The notes: generated by a model from the sequence alone, not told the origin. 14,997 nt of DNA from JBBDMX01 sp038241095 (GCA_038241095.1 JBBRGB010000065.1:1-14997); one strand, 5' to 3'. Counted from the stretch's first letter, positions 7,329-14,866 are shown. Numbers and translations are program-made.

Positions 7329-7412
7329 GATTTCTCACCGCTTCCCTTACCCCCCGACCCGGAACGCTCATCGGCCTCATCCCATGCGGGGCACTTCATT
7401 GAGACGGCCCTG

Positions 7413-7422
7413 ATTATAGCAA
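7413..7422 (-). promoter_or_regulatory. Extended -10 promoter for the exopolysaccharide block
   Basis: The minus strand reads TTGCTATAAT here: a perfect TATAAT (7413-7418) with the TGn extension just upstream of it. No good -35 hexamer is seen 16-18 nt further upstream, which fits an extended -10 promoter. The start of transcription would be near 7406, giving a leader of about 78 nt before the sugar transferase ATG at 7328. Confidence 0.55.
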
Positions 7423-7585
7423 TTCCAGAAAAGTTCCACTGGATTTTTCGTTTCCCTACTCCAGCCTACTATCTGCCGGAGCAAAGTCAATGCTTTTTTT
7501 CAGTTTTGCCAGATAATTCTTTTTGGCTTTGATCGCCCAATCGGCACAGACCGTTTCCGTGAAGAAAGGTCAACGCCTTGAGTGC

Positions 7586-7609
7586 GAAAGAAAAAATCTA
7601 TTTTCTTTC
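7586..7609 (+). other. A/T-rich perfect hairpin in the S1-gene leader
   Basis: GAAAGAAAA (7586-7594) and TTTTCTTTC (7601-7609) are perfect 9-bp arms around the loop AATCTA. It lies 84 nt upstream of the start of the S1-like gene. If the plus-strand promoter is upstream of it, the transcript would carry this stem in its leader. S1 genes in other bacteria are often controlled by their own leader RNA, so an autoregulatory role is possible but unproven. Confidence 0.4.
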
Positions 7610-7693
7610 ACTTGGCCGGGAGGCTTTCGCAAGGTAAGCTTGTGGCTTCGTGTCTGAGACATCCATTGACAGAAACGCGCGTGAAATGTTTCC

Positions 7694-9301
7694 ATGATCG
7701 AATCAACGACCGGACAGACTGGCGGCCCCGAGGCCACTTCGCACATCGACGCCGAGGTCCAGCGCGAGCTGGATGAGGCTCTTGGTGACAAGACCGTCGA
7801 GCAACTCATGGAGGAGGCGGCCACGCCTGAAGGGCTGGGCGACGACCCCAACGCCCCGCCCCAAAGCCAAGGCGGCGGCGACCCCCACGAGATACACATC
7901 CAGATGGTGCGCGGGAGAATCCACTCCGTGCGCGATCAGGATGTGTTCGTCGAAATCCCCGGCCAATCGGGCAAGAGCCAAGGTGTCGTGCCCTTGATGC
8001 AGTTTGAACGTCCCCCGCGCATCGGCAGCATCATGGACTTCGTGGTGCAACGCGAGGATGAAAAGGAAGGCCTGCTGATCCTGTCACGCGAAGGGGCTGT
8101 CAGTCGGGCGACGTGGGACATGCTCCAGCGCGGCTCGATCGTTGAAGCGCGGGTCACCGGCAGCAACAAGGGCGGCTTGGAACTGGAGCTTGTGGGCAAC
8201 ATCCGCGCCTTCATGCCCGCCAGCCAAATCGATCTTTACCACGTCGATGATCTCGAAAGTTTCGTGGGCCAGAAGGTGCAGGCCAGCGTGCAGGAGATCG
8301 ACCGCAAGGGCAAGAAGGTGCTGCTCTCCCGGCGGCATTACCTCGAGCGCGAGAAAAAGTCCAAGGAAGAGAAGCTCTGGAAGGAAATCGAAGTCGGGCA
8401 GATCCGCGAGGGCGTGGTCACCAACGTCATGGATTACGGCGCGTTTGTGGACATCGGCGGCACCGACGGCCTGCTGCATGTCTCGGACATCAGCTACAGC
8501 CGTGTCGATCGGCCTGATGAAGTGCTCAAGAAGGGCCAAGCCGTCAAGGTCAAGGTACTCAAGCTCGATGCCGACAAGAAGCGCATCAGCCTGGGCCTCA
8601 AGCAGGTCGAGCCTGATCCGTGGGAAAGTGCCGGGGCGGAACTCAAGGCGGGTGAAACCGTCAGCGGCCGCGTGATGCGACTGGCGGACTTCGGCGCGTT
8701 TGTGGAAATCAAGCCCGGCATTGAAGGCTTGCTGCCCGTGAGCGAAATAAGTTGGAAACGCATTAACAGGCCGGGCGATGTCCTCAAGGAAGGCGAAGTC
8801 CTCCGCGTTCAGATTTTGCAGGTGGACCCGGCCAAGCATCGCCTGTCGCTGTCACTCAAGCAGGCCGGCGGCGATCCGTGGGTCGGGGCCGAGCACACTT
8901 ACGCGCGGGGAACCGTGCTTGAGGGAACCGTGCTGACGACCACCGACTTTGGCGCGTTTGTCGAGTTGACCACTGGCGTCGAAGGCCTCGTGCATATTTC
9001 CGAACTGTCGGATCGCAGGGTGGCGCAGGTGACGGATGTGCTCAAGCCGGGGCAGAAGGAATCGTTCCGCGTGCTGGAGGTTGACGAGGAGAATCGCCGG
9101 ATTCGCCTATCGCTCAAGGCCGTGGCCAATCCCCCGGCCGAAGCGCCCGCCGGTGAACAGCGTCAGGCTTCGCAAGGCGGCAGACCACAGGCACACGCCT
9201 ACGCCGCGCCTCCCGCCGCCAAGAAGAAAAAGCCCTCCAACCTCAAGGGTGGCATGGAGCACGGCGCGCTGGGCATGGGCCTGGGCGACCTGCGGCTGTA
9301 A
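7694..9301 (+). CDS. Ribosomal protein S1-like RNA-binding protein with five S1 motifs
   Basis: A 535-aa cytoplasmic RNA-binding protein, probably the ribosomal protein S1 equivalent that helps the 30S subunit take up mRNA. Five S1 (OB-fold) motifs lie at about 69-133, 145-214, 233-304, 318-390 and 404-476. The first two are divergent, as in classical S1, where they anchor to the ribosome. The third contains DYGAFVDIGGTDGLLHVSDI and ends ISLGLKQ before DPW, very close to canonical domain 3. The N-terminal 65 residues are acidic and Gln/Gly-rich. The tail is Ala/Pro-rich, then basic (KKKK at 510-513), ending in a Gly/Met-rich segment (GGMEHGALGMGLGDL). Classical S1 has six motifs, so this form lacks one, and the tail resembles that of S1-domain regulators. 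The start has only a weak ribosome binding site. The next gene, hflX, follows after 227 nt filled by repeat copy 3. Confidence 0.87.
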   Translation: MIESTTGQTGGPEATSHIDAEVQRELDEALGDKTVEQLMEEAATPEGLGDDPNAPPQSQGGGDPHEIHIQMVRGRIHSVRDQDVFVEIPGQSGKSQGVVPLMQFERPPRIGSIMDFVVQREDEKEGLLILSREGAVSRATWDMLQRGSIVEARVTGSNKGGLELELVGNIRAFMPASQIDLYHVDDLESFVGQKVQASVQEIDRKGKKVLLSRRHYLEREKKSKEEKLWKEIEVGQIREGVVTNVMDYGAFVDIGGTDGLLHVSDISYSRVDRPDEVLKKGQAVKVKVLKLDADKKRISLGLKQVEPDPWESAGAELKAGETVSGRVMRLADFGAFVEIKPGIEGLLPVSEISWKRINRPGDVLKEGEVLRVQILQVDPAKHRLSLSLKQAGGDPWVGAEHTYARGTVLEGTVLTTTDFGAFVELTTGVEGLVHISELSDRRVAQVTDVLKPGQKESFRVLEVDEENRRIRLSLKAVANPPAEAPAGEQRQASQGGRPQAHAYAAPPAAKKKKPSNLKGGMEHGALGMGLGDLRL

Positions 9302-9305
9302 AAAA

Positions 9306-9521
9306 GGCTTGGGGCTTGCCCCCGGAAGTTGAGGCTTGCGCGAAGCGGAGTGTTGCGATCATGGTCTGAGAACCGATTCTGACTATTAGCCGCAACGTCC
9401 TCGTTGCGCGTCGGAAACGTCACGTTAACCAAAGACGCGCAGCGAGGACGCTGCGGCTATGACAGACTTGTCAGTTCTACGCTTCCTGTATTTTCAAGCC
9501 TCAAGCCCCAAGCCTCAAGCC
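9306..9521. repeat. Repeat family copy 3: complete nested inverted element
   Basis: Outer left heptamer units GGCTTGGGGCTTG (9306-9318) and GAGGCTTG near 9331 face an outer right array of four phased heptamers, TCAAGCC, TCAAGCC, CCAAGCC, TCAAGCC (9494-9521). The central pair is 9387-9412 and 9434-9459, 24/26 matching, with a 21-nt spacer. The sequence TTCTGACT precedes the left unit (9377-9384) exactly as in copy 2. The two mismatches between the units (positions 9 and 18 of the left unit) compensate each other within the left unit's own stem: CGCAACG/CGTTGCG instead of CGCAGCG/CGCTGCG. The element fills nearly the whole spacer: it begins 4 nt after the S1-like stop codon and ends 7 nt before the hflX ATG. 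Confidence 0.92.
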
Positions 9522-9528
9522 TTTTCTT

Positions 9529-10857
9529 ATGCCCATCCAGATCGAACGCAGTGAACTTTCCGTCGCCCGCGAACGCGCCATCTTGGTGACCTGCCTGATG
9601 CCCGGCAGTCAGGCGGACCCGCACGACCCGTTGAACGAGCTTCGCAGTCTCACCGACACCGCCGGGGCGGTGGTCGTCGATGAGATGATGCAGAACCGCG
9701 CTAAGCCCAACGCTGGCACGTTCATCGGCAAGGGCAAGGTTGAGGAGCTCGCCGAGCGGGTCAAGGTCACCAAGGCCGACGTGGTGATTTTCGACAACGA
9801 TCTTTCGCCGGCGCAACTGGCCAACATTGAAGAAAAGGTCGAGCGGAAAATCCTGGATCGCAGCGAGTTGATCCTGGATATTTTCGCCAGCCGTGCCCAG
9901 ACGCATGAAGCACGTTTGCAGGTGGAACTGGCGCAGTTGCAATACACCTATCCGCGTTTGCGGGCCATGTGGTCGCACTTGGAGCGCATCGCCGGCGGCT
10001 CGCCGATGGGCATCGGCACCCGCGGGCCTGGCGAGCAGCAGTTGGAAATCGATCGCCGCATCGTGCAGCGCAAGGTGGCGCAGCTTCGCCGCGAGATCAC
10101 CACGTTGCAAGAGCGCAAGGAGCGTGAAGTCGCCTCGCGCAACATCGACTTTTTCACCGTGGGCCTGGTCGGTTACACCAACGCAGGTAAGAGCACGCTC
10201 TTCAACACCGCCGCCGAAGGCGACGCTTACGCCGATGACAAATTGTTCGCCACGCTTTCGACCCGCACCCGTCGCTGGGACCTCGGAGGCGGCGACACGG
10301 TGATGCTGTCGGACACGGTTGGTTTCATCCGCGATTTGCCGCACCACTTGGTCGCCAGCTTCCGCGCCACGTTGGAAGAAGCGGTACACAGCGATTTGCT
10401 GTTGGTGGTGTTGGACGTGTCGCACGCCCGGCATCGCCAGCAGTTGGAAACGGTGATGGAGGTGCTCGATGAGATCGGTGCCAACACGCAGCCACGGATT
10501 CTGGTGTTGAACAAGATCGACAAGTTGGAGAACAACGCCGACTTGCTGGTGTTGAGTCGTGAGCAGACGGGGATGGCGACGGTGAACATCAGCGCCAAAA
10601 CCGGCAGAGGTGTGAATCAACTGGTGGAGATGGTGCGCGAAGCGTCACGGGGCGGAATGCGGGAGATGACGCTGTCGCTGCCGATGAGTCAGGGCAAGGC
10701 CATTAACTTTCTGGAAAACCGCGCTACCATACTCAACCGCGAATATCTCGATGACCGCGTGCATCTGACGCTTCGCATCGGTCATCGGCCACTGGATCAG
10801 TTCAAGGCGATGGGCGTGCGGTATGAGATCGTAGGTGAAGGGGAGAAGAAGTCTTGA
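9529..10857 (+). CDS. hflX: HflX ribosome-associated GTPase
   Basis: A 442-aa GTPase that binds the 50S subunit and splits or rescues stalled ribosomes, particularly under stress. The N-terminal HflX domain contains the glycine-rich segment GTFIGKGKVEEL (63-74) and the coiled-coil lead-in with RGPGEQQLEIDRR (165-177; Thr or Ser is more common than the second Gln). The G domain carries G1 GYTNAGKS (215-222), switch I around TLSTRTR (242-248), G3 DTVGF (262-266), G4 NKID (328-331) and G5 SAK (355-357). A C-terminal domain of about 60 residues ends in the Lys-Lys-Ser tail. No Shine-Dalgarno sequence precedes the ATG, because the heptamer array of repeat copy 3 occupies that position. The stop codon lies inside another heptamer array. 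Confidence 0.96.
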   Translation: MPIQIERSELSVARERAILVTCLMPGSQADPHDPLNELRSLTDTAGAVVVDEMMQNRAKPNAGTFIGKGKVEELAERVKVTKADVVIFDNDLSPAQLANIEEKVERKILDRSELILDIFASRAQTHEARLQVELAQLQYTYPRLRAMWSHLERIAGGSPMGIGTRGPGEQQLEIDRRIVQRKVAQLRREITTLQERKEREVASRNIDFFTVGLVGYTNAGKSTLFNTAAEGDAYADDKLFATLSTRTRRWDLGGGDTVMLSDTVGFIRDLPHHLVASFRATLEEAVHSDLLLVVLDVSHARHRQQLETVMEVLDEIGANTQPRILVLNKIDKLENNADLLVLSREQTGMATVNISAKTGRGVNQLVEMVREASRGGMREMTLSLPMSQGKAINFLENRATILNREYLDDRVHLTLRIGHRPLDQFKAMGVRYEIVGEGEKKS

Positions 10858-10870
10858 GTCCTGAGTCTTG
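10850..10870 (+). repeat. Heptamer array overlapping the hflX stop codon
   Basis: Three phased heptamers, AGTCTTG, AGTCCTG, AGTCTTG, fit the GGCTTGA/GTCTTGA family seen around the larger elements. The hflX stop TGA (10855-10857) spans the boundary of the first two units. No 26-nt hairpin pair accompanies this array, so it is a solo fragment. Confidence 0.6.
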
Positions 10871-10891
10871 TGACAAGAACGGAGTTTTCTA

Positions 10892-11560
10892 ATGGGCGCG
10901 ATGTTGACCGAGTGGCGTGAGTTGTTCGAGTCGATGCTCGATGGTCTGGCCAACCCGGCGCAGATGCACGGGATGATGGTGCATTTGCCCATCGCCGCGG
11001 CCATCATGGGATTGCTGGTGGTTATCCTGCTGGCCGCGACACGGGGGCAATCCTGGGGCGCGCGGGCCTCGGCGCTGCTGATTTACATCGTGGGGATCAT
11101 CGCGGCCTTCGTCACCGTGGAGACGGGGGAAAAGGCGCACCACTTCCTGCGCGATTCGGGCGTGGCGCTTTCGCCCGCGGCCATTCGCATGTTGCACGAA
11201 CATGAAGAGGCGGCCGAGAAACTTTGGATTTTCATGGCGGTGACCGCGGCGCTGGTGTTGCTCACCGCCGTCTCCAAACGTTGGCTCCGCTGGACGGCCA
11301 CGGCGCTGGCGCTGGCCGCGGCCTTGGCCTGCGCCGGCTGGGTCGGTATTGTGGGCCACTACGGCGGGACGATGGTTTACAACCAAGGCGTCGGTGTCCC
11401 CACCGCCGAGTCCAACCTCCCGGCCGAGGCCATCCCCAAGCGAAACAAGACGGCGCGCGAGGCGGCAGTGGGAACCACGGCACAGCCTGATAACCCGGAT
11501 GAGAAAACCAACCCGGAGTTCTTTGGCATCCCGGTGGAAGAGCACGCAAAGCAACGCTAA
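10892..11560 (+). CDS. DUF2231-type four-helix membrane protein
   Basis: A 222-aa integral membrane protein of unknown function. Predicted helices lie at about 28-49, 58-76, 111-128 and 133-156, with a soluble, charged C-terminal tail of about 55 residues. Conserved-looking histidines sit at or near helix ends: H26, H31 (MVHLPIA), H83-H84, H102, H104 and H156. The motif GHYGGTMVYNQGVGV (155-169) matches the hallmark of the DUF2231 family, whose members are found near cytochromes and have been suspected to bind heme or metal; that role is an inference. GGAG stands 7 nt before the ATG. The gene begins 34 nt after hflX and is probably cotranscribed with it. Met4 is an alternative start. Confidence 0.78.
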   Translation: MGAMLTEWRELFESMLDGLANPAQMHGMMVHLPIAAAIMGLLVVILLAATRGQSWGARASALLIYIVGIIAAFVTVETGEKAHHFLRDSGVALSPAAIRMLHEHEEAAEKLWIFMAVTAALVLLTAVSKRWLRWTATALALAAALACAGWVGIVGHYGGTMVYNQGVGVPTAESNLPAEAIPKRNKTAREAAVGTTAQPDNPDEKTNPEFFGIPVEEHAKQR

Positions 11561-11573
11561 ACCGCAAGCGTTG
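11552..11573. repeat. Short palindrome with GCTAAACCGCAAGC, first copy
   Basis: CAACGCT (11552-11558) and AGCGTTG (11567-11573) are perfect 7-bp arms around the 8-nt loop AAACCGCA. The left arm includes the first base of the stop codon of the DUF2231-type gene. The core GCTAAACCGCAAGC recurs with one change at 14872-14885, again just after a stop codon. No U run follows, so it is not a typical intrinsic terminator. Confidence 0.6.
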
Positions 11574-11615
11574 ACACGGTCCCCTGCCTTGACATGACGC
11601 GGATGTCTTGTTCTG

Positions 11616-11645
11616 TTTGGTGAAGCGAGGGGGGGACGCTAGAAT
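11616..11645 (+). promoter_or_regulatory. Possible promoter of the kor operon
   Basis: TAGAAT (11640-11645) could be a -10 box, with TTTGGT (11616-11621) 18 nt upstream as a weak -35. Two TTGACA hexamers at 11571-11576 and 11589-11594 are better -35 matches but lack a -10 at proper spacing. The spacer 11561-11677 contains nothing else recognisable. Confidence 0.28.
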
Positions 11646-11710
11646 CACCAACACTAGAGTGACTCAAAAATAAAAGGTTGACTGAAACTTATATTTGGAG
11701 TGGCATCGGC

Positions 11711-13639
11711 ATGGTTTCTGGAGCAAGCGCAACACACACCTCTATGGGTAGGCAACAAAAAGACGTCGAGTCGGCGGTCGTCCGCTTCGCCGGCGATTCC
11801 GGTGACGGCATGCAGTTGGCCGGCACCCAGTTCACCGACACCTCGGCCGTGTTCGGCAACGATGTCGCCACCCTGCCCGACTACCCCGCCGAAATCCGTG
11901 CCCCGGCCGGTACCGTCGCTGGCGTCTCGGGCTTCCAAATCAACTTCGCCTCCACCGACATCCACACTCCGGGCGATGCCGTTCACGCCTTGATCGCCAT
12001 GAATCCCGCCGCCTTCAAGGCGCATATCGAAGACGTCGAAACCGGCGGGCTGGTCATCGTCAACGACAGCGAGTTCGACAAGGTCAACCTCCGCAAGGCC
12101 GGTTATCCCGAAGGCTACAACCCGCTGGATGACGAGAAATATTCCCAGCGTTTCCGCATCATCCGCGTGCCCATCACCCGCCTAAATGAAGAGGCCTTGG
12201 CTGATTCGGGCCTCTCCGCCAAGGACATTGGGCGCTGTAAAAACATGTTCGCTTTGGGGATCATCTACTGGCTTTATGACAGGCCGATGGATGTGACGAC
12301 CAACTATCTGGAGGACTACTTCGGCAAGAAGAAGAAGCTTCCGCAGGTCGCCGCCGCCAACGTCAACGCGCTCAAATCCGGCCACGCCTTTGGCGAGACG
12401 ACCGAGATGTTCCCCGTGCGTTACCACATCGCCAAGGCGCGGGTGGCGCCGGGCAAGTACCGCAAAGTCACCGGCAACGAAGCTGCGGCGATGGGCTTGG
12501 TCACCGCTTCCAAACTCGCCGGCAAAGACCTTATTTACTGTACCTATCCCATCACCCCGGCCAGCGAGATTTTGCATTCGCTGGCGACGATGCGCAACTT
12601 CGGCGTCAAGACTTTCCAGGCCGAGGACGAAATCGCCGCGATCTGCGCCGCCATCGGTGCCTCCTTCGCCGGGCAGTTGGGCGTGACGGGCACCAGCGGT
12701 CCCGGGCTTTGCTTGAAGAGCGAGGCGTTAAACCTGGCGATCATCGCGGAACTGCCGTTGGTGGTGATCAACGTGCAACGTGGCGGGCCTTCGACGGGTC
12801 TGCCGACCAAGACCGAGCAGAGCGATCTGTTGCAGGCGCTGTTTGGGCGCAACGGAGATTCGCCGGTGGTGGTCATCGCGGCCCAGTCGCCCTCGGACTG
12901 CTTTGACATGGCCATCGAGGCCTGTCGCATCGCCATCACGCACATGACGCCGGTGATTCTCTTGAGCGACGGTTACTTGGGCAACGGGGCCGAGCCGTGG
13001 CGCGTGCCCAGCGCTGATCAGTTCGCCAAGATCACTGTGAAGCATCCGACTGATCCGGCGACGTTCAAGGCCTATGACCGTGATGCCAACCTCGCCCGCC
13101 CGTGGGCCATCCCCGGTACGCCCGGCTTGGAGCATCGCATCGGCGGTCTGGAAAAAGCCAACGGCACCGGCAACGTCAGTCACGACAGCATGAACCACCA
13201 GGTGATGACCGACCTTCGCCGGCAAAAGGTCGAGAAGATCGCCGATGACATCCCCGCCATCGAGCCGCACGGCTCGCCTTCGGGTGACCTGTTGGTGCTG
13301 GGCTGGGGCGGAACCTACGGCACGATCCTCACGGCCGTCAACCGCGCCCGGGCACAGGGCAAGAGCGTCTCCTGCGTCCACCTCAAATATCTCAACCCCA
13401 TGCCCCGCAACTTGGGCGAAGTCCTCAAACGCTTCAAGAAAGTGCTGGTGCCAGAGCTTAATACCGGCCAACTCCGGCTGGTGGTGCGGGGCAAATTCCT
13501 CGTCGATGCCCGCGGCTTGAACAAGGTGCAAGGCAAGCCCTTCCTCGTCGAGGAACTGCAACAAGCCATCGACCTGATGCTCACCGACAAGTGGGGCGAA
13601 AACGAATCCCTCACCCCCCGCAACCATCAACTGACCTGA
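11711..13639 (+). CDS. korA: 2-oxoacid (2-oxoglutarate):ferredoxin oxidoreductase, fused gamma-alpha subunit
   Basis: A 642-aa subunit that, with KorB, oxidatively decarboxylates a 2-oxoacid (most likely 2-oxoglutarate) with CoA and ferredoxin, or runs in reverse. The N-terminal gamma domain (about 18-205) starts with VVRFAGDSGDGMQLAGTQF. The alpha domain begins near GNEAAAMGL (255-263) and carries YPITPASEI (279-287) and the family signature RGGPSTGLPTKTEQSDL (357-373). The C-terminal domain contains KYLNPMPRNL and VPELNTGQLRLV, typical of KorA. The frame is open to a TTG at 11678. The ATG at 11711 is preferred because GGAG lies 10 nt upstream; ATG 11744 is a shorter option without a binding site. 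Choice between 2-oxoglutarate and pyruvate as substrate is based on overall resemblance. The korB gene follows after 194 nt. Confidence 0.93.
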   Translation: MVSGASATHTSMGRQQKDVESAVVRFAGDSGDGMQLAGTQFTDTSAVFGNDVATLPDYPAEIRAPAGTVAGVSGFQINFASTDIHTPGDAVHALIAMNPAAFKAHIEDVETGGLVIVNDSEFDKVNLRKAGYPEGYNPLDDEKYSQRFRIIRVPITRLNEEALADSGLSAKDIGRCKNMFALGIIYWLYDRPMDVTTNYLEDYFGKKKKLPQVAAANVNALKSGHAFGETTEMFPVRYHIAKARVAPGKYRKVTGNEAAAMGLVTASKLAGKDLIYCTYPITPASEILHSLATMRNFGVKTFQAEDEIAAICAAIGASFAGQLGVTGTSGPGLCLKSEALNLAIIAELPLVVINVQRGGPSTGLPTKTEQSDLLQALFGRNGDSPVVVIAAQSPSDCFDMAIEACRIAITHMTPVILLSDGYLGNGAEPWRVPSADQFAKITVKHPTDPATFKAYDRDANLARPWAIPGTPGLEHRIGGLEKANGTGNVSHDSMNHQVMTDLRRQKVEKIADDIPAIEPHGSPSGDLLVLGWGGTYGTILTAVNRARAQGKSVSCVHLKYLNPMPRNLGEVLKRFKKVLVPELNTGQLRLVVRGKFLVDARGLNKVQGKPFLVEELQQAIDLMLTDKWGENESLTPRNHQLT

Positions 13640-13646
13640 TAGTAAA

Positions 13647-13787
13647 ACACGAAGACACGAAGACACGAAGACACGAAGGATGCAAAGAAAACTGACGAAG
13701 AATAAACATTGAAGTGCGGACATGGGATATGACTTCTGCCAAGAAAGTTTTGACTTAAACGTCTTGGTTTCCTTCGTGTCTTCGTGT
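13647..13787. repeat. Octamer-flanked inverted element between korA and korB
   Basis: Four perfect tandem copies of ACACGAAG (13647-13678) are followed about 90 nt later by two inverted copies, CTTCGTGT (13772-13779 and 13780-13787). ACACGAAGACACGAAGGA (13663-13680) and its reverse complement (13770-13787) make a perfect 18-bp inverted pair. Short CACGAAG repeats of this kind are common in intergenic DNA of several environmental bacterial groups. The element occupies most of the 194-nt spacer and separates two genes that are usually adjacent or overlapping. It shares the plan, though not the sequence, of the heptamer elements: tandem short units, unique centre, inverted units. Confidence 0.88.
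13739..13767 (+). other. Hairpin inside the korA-korB element
   Basis: CCAAGA (13739-13744) pairs with TCTTGG (13762-13767), and GTTT (13747-13750) with AAAC (13757-13760), with a small asymmetric internal loop between the two stems. A TTT run follows at 13768-13770. It could act as a weak terminator or processing site between korA and korB, or be a structural part of the element. Confidence 0.35.
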
Positions 13788-13833
13788 TCATTAATTCAAG
13801 AAAACAACAGCCTCAGCCTCGAAGAAGAATCCC

Positions 13834-14853
13834 ATGCCCACTGACACCAACCTGCCCGTACTGACCGCCAAGGACTTTGCCTCCGACCAGGATGTGCGCT
13901 GGTGTCCCGGTTGCGGCGATTACGCCATCCTCAACCAGGTGCGCAAGATCATGGCCTCGACTAAGGCCAGCCGCGAAAACACCGTGTTCGTTTCGGGCAT
14001 CGGCTGCTCCAGCCGGTTTCCGTACTACATGAACACCTACGGTTTCCACTCCATCCACGGTCGCGCCCCAGCCATCGCCAGCGGCATCAAAATCGCCAAC
14101 CCCGACTTGAACGTCTGGATGGTCACCGGCGACGGCGATGCCCTCTCCATCGGCGGCAACCACCTCATCCACGTCCTGCGCCGCAACTTCAACCTCAAAA
14201 TCCTCCTCTTCAACAACCGCATCTACGGCCTGACCAAGGGCCAATACTCCCCCACCAGCGAGGCGGGCAAAAAAACAAAGTCCAGCCCCATGGGTGCCAT
14301 CGAACTGCCCGTCACTCCGCTTTCCATCGCCCTGGCCAGTGAAGCGAGTTTCGTGGCCCGCGCCATCGACGTGGATCGCAACCTCGGCGCGGTGCTGGAT
14401 CGGGCCGCGGCCCACAAGGGGTCGGCCTTCGTCGAGATTTACCAGGACTGCAACGTCTTTAACCACGCCGCCTTCGAGTACGCCACGGATCGCAACCAGA
14501 AGGAAGAGCACGTGCTGTACCTCGAGCACGGAAAGCCGCTGATCTTCGGCAAGAACCGCGACAAGGGCATCATGCTCCGCAACCACAAGCCCGAAGTGGT
14601 GACCGTGGGCGACACCGGCGTCAAGGCCGATGACTTGGTCTTCCACGATGAGACCGATGAAAACCTGGCCTTCCTGCTTTCGCGCATGAGCCACCCCAAG
14701 TTCCCCGAACCGATGGGTGTCTTCTACCGCGTGGAAGATCAGTGCTACGAAGACATGCTGACCAAACAGGTGCAGGACGCCATCAAGCAACGGGGTCAGG
14801 GCGATTTGGACACGTTGTTCAACGCGGGCGAGACTTACGAGGTCAAGGGCTAA
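13834..14853 (+). CDS. korB: 2-oxoacid (2-oxoglutarate):ferredoxin oxidoreductase, beta subunit
   Basis: A 339-aa subunit that binds thiamine diphosphate and one [4Fe-4S] cluster and forms the active site with KorA. Cluster ligands are C24 and C27 (WCPGCGD), C58 (GIGCSS) and C206; their spacing matches that of characterised two-subunit enzymes such as the Sulfolobus one. The thiamine motif runs from GDGDALSIGGNH (99-110) to NNRIYGLTKGQ (127-137). Length is in the normal range. No separate ferredoxin-like delta subunit gene is adjacent, in keeping with the two-subunit KorAB type, which passes electrons directly to free ferredoxin. A purine-rich GAAGAAGAA stretch before the ATG may serve as a weak ribosome binding site. 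Confidence 0.95.
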   Translation: MPTDTNLPVLTAKDFASDQDVRWCPGCGDYAILNQVRKIMASTKASRENTVFVSGIGCSSRFPYYMNTYGFHSIHGRAPAIASGIKIANPDLNVWMVTGDGDALSIGGNHLIHVLRRNFNLKILLFNNRIYGLTKGQYSPTSEAGKKTKSSPMGAIELPVTPLSIALASEASFVARAIDVDRNLGAVLDRAAAHKGSAFVEIYQDCNVFNHAAFEYATDRNQKEEHVLYLEHGKPLIFGKNRDKGIMLRNHKPEVVTVGDTGVKADDLVFHDETDENLAFLLSRMSHPKFPEPMGVFYRVEDQCYEDMLTKQVQDAIKQRGQGDLDTLFNAGETYEVKG

Positions 14854-14866
14854 ATGCGATGGCGGG

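Larger units (their letters stand above)
7329..7693. promoter_or_regulatory. Divergent intergenic region between the exopolysaccharide and S1 blocks
   Basis: This 365-nt spacer is the only place where transcription diverges. It is markedly more A/T-rich than the genes, especially 7430-7610. It holds the minus-strand promoter described separately. For the plus strand only a weak GATAAT (7512-7517) is visible, with no convincing -35 partner. The TTGACA at 7666-7671 lies too close to the S1 start (7694) to serve as its -35. No repeat family member is present. Confidence 0.5.

Noticed and set aside
7666..7671. TTGACA as -35 box for the S1-like gene
   Set aside because: It lies 22 nt before the start codon, leaving no room for a -10 box and a transcription start upstream of the ATG.
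9457..10620. Minus-strand open frame of 387 codons opposite hflX
   Set aside because: The opposite strand encodes HflX with all G motifs intact; this frame has no recognisable domain and runs through repeat copy 3.
12728..13723. Minus-strand open frame of 331 codons opposite korA, crossing the octamer array
   Set aside because: It is antisense to a clear KorA coding region and its N-terminus is made of translated octamer repeats.
13647..13787. CRISPR array
   Set aside because: The direct repeats are only 8 nt, abut with no spacers, and reappear inverted; no cas gene is present.
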